64,000 nt of DNA. Origin: Streptomyces sp. CA-210063. Lineage in GTDB: Bacteria > Actinomycetota > Actinomycetes > Streptomycetales > Streptomycetaceae. Position numbers and translations under genes: made by a program. The DNA lies in the NCBI RefSeq assembly GCF_024612015.1, contig NZ_CP102512.1, positions 4,898,001-4,962,000 on the forward strand. The letters are read 5' to 3'. Each line of letters begins with the position of its first letter. Position 1 is the first letter of the stretch. This document shows, piece by piece, positions 63,789 to 64,000 of this stretch. Under the pieces are notes generated by a model. It saw only the letters and a list, made by a program, of their open reading frames with translations. It made no database searches and was not told the origin of the DNA.

Positions 63789-64000
63789 CCACCGCTCCGC
63801 CCGCCCTGGACACGGACGCCACCCTCCGGCAGTCCCTCGCCCGAGGCTCCCTCGGCATCGCACTGCTCCACGTCGAACGCGCTCGCCAGGGCACCGGATC
63901 CTGGCAGACCGCCCATCAGCAACTCACCGACATCGGACCGCTCTTGGACGGCAATGAGACCGGCCTGTTCCTCGGCGCGCCCGCGATGGCGTACGTGCTG
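63785..64000 (+). CDS. LanC-like lanthionine cyclase, 3' end outside the window
   Basis: GTG at 63785 overlaps the LanB stop (GTGA). The visible 72 residues read LRQSLARGSLGIALLHVERA, typical of the LanC N-terminal helical barrel (xxGLAGiALlhlera), and continue GLFLGAPAMAYVL. The gene runs off the right edge, so zinc ligands cannot be seen. It would catalyse thioether closure on the dehydrated precursor. Confidence 0.85.
   Translation, partial: MTTAPPALDTDATLRQSLARGSLGIALLHVERARQGTGSWQTAHQQLTDIGPLLDGNETGLFLGAPAMAYVL

Overview
The window is high-GC actinobacterial DNA, almost certainly a Streptomyces chromosome. The evidence is a dnaK-grpE-dnaJ-hspR operon with HAIR operators, a WhiB-like protein, DUF397/XRE pairs, a dCTP deaminase gene beside tRNA-Gly, many GTG/TTG starts and GTGA/ATGA overlaps, and a lanthipeptide cluster.

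Layout. 1-5.7 kb: an unassigned operon (two tandem paralogues, a 405-aa protein with a Pro/Ala tail, a membrane protein), a divergent WhiB-like/winged-helix fusion and small proteins. 5.7-11.1 kb: a 923-aa protein with a Rossmann-like motif, a Uma2-type nuclease, an anti-sigma-type ATPase and an XRE-DUF397 pair. 11.4-18.5 kb: three secreted PA14/fibronectin-III paralogues, the first ending in a pectin methylesterase domain. 18.6-22.9 kb: dnaK operon. 23-27.5 kb: a degenerate WecA-like membrane protein, a large membrane Fe-S oxidoreductase and a Doc-like toxin/antitoxin pair. 27.8-37.6 kb: four secreted FG-GAP paralogues, interrupted by a frameshifted TnpB insertion sequence and remnants of a NACHT gene and a methyltransferase gene. 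A CAACC-N16-(G/T)GTC motif precedes several of these secreted-protein units and may be an ECF sigma promoter. 37.9-40.6 kb: Yip1-like protein, phosphoribosyltransferase, dcd and tRNA-Gly(CCC).

From the tRNA onward the content looks like an integrative mobilizable element. It has a GNAT/PIN-like fusion with an ASCH protein, integrase, excisionase, an XRE repressor, a replication module, a GGGGACCG palindrome array, MobC and a relaxase. The replication module resembles phage lambda O/P: a winged-helix initiator whose linker-coding region carries seven iterons, followed by a G39P-like helicase loader. No FtsK/TraB-type transfer gene and no second att site is visible in the window.

Beside the relaxase lies a compact operon for a bacterial ubiquitin-like conjugation system (Ubl, E2-like, JAB/JAMM peptidase, E1-like), divergent from an XRE regulator and an ImmA/IrrE protease that probably control it. 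This is the most notable system in the window. From 55.3 kb to the right edge are XRE/DUF397/DUF6879-type regulators and an FxLD-type lanthipeptide cluster (small proteins, PIMT-like methyltransferase, precursor, LanB, start of LanC).
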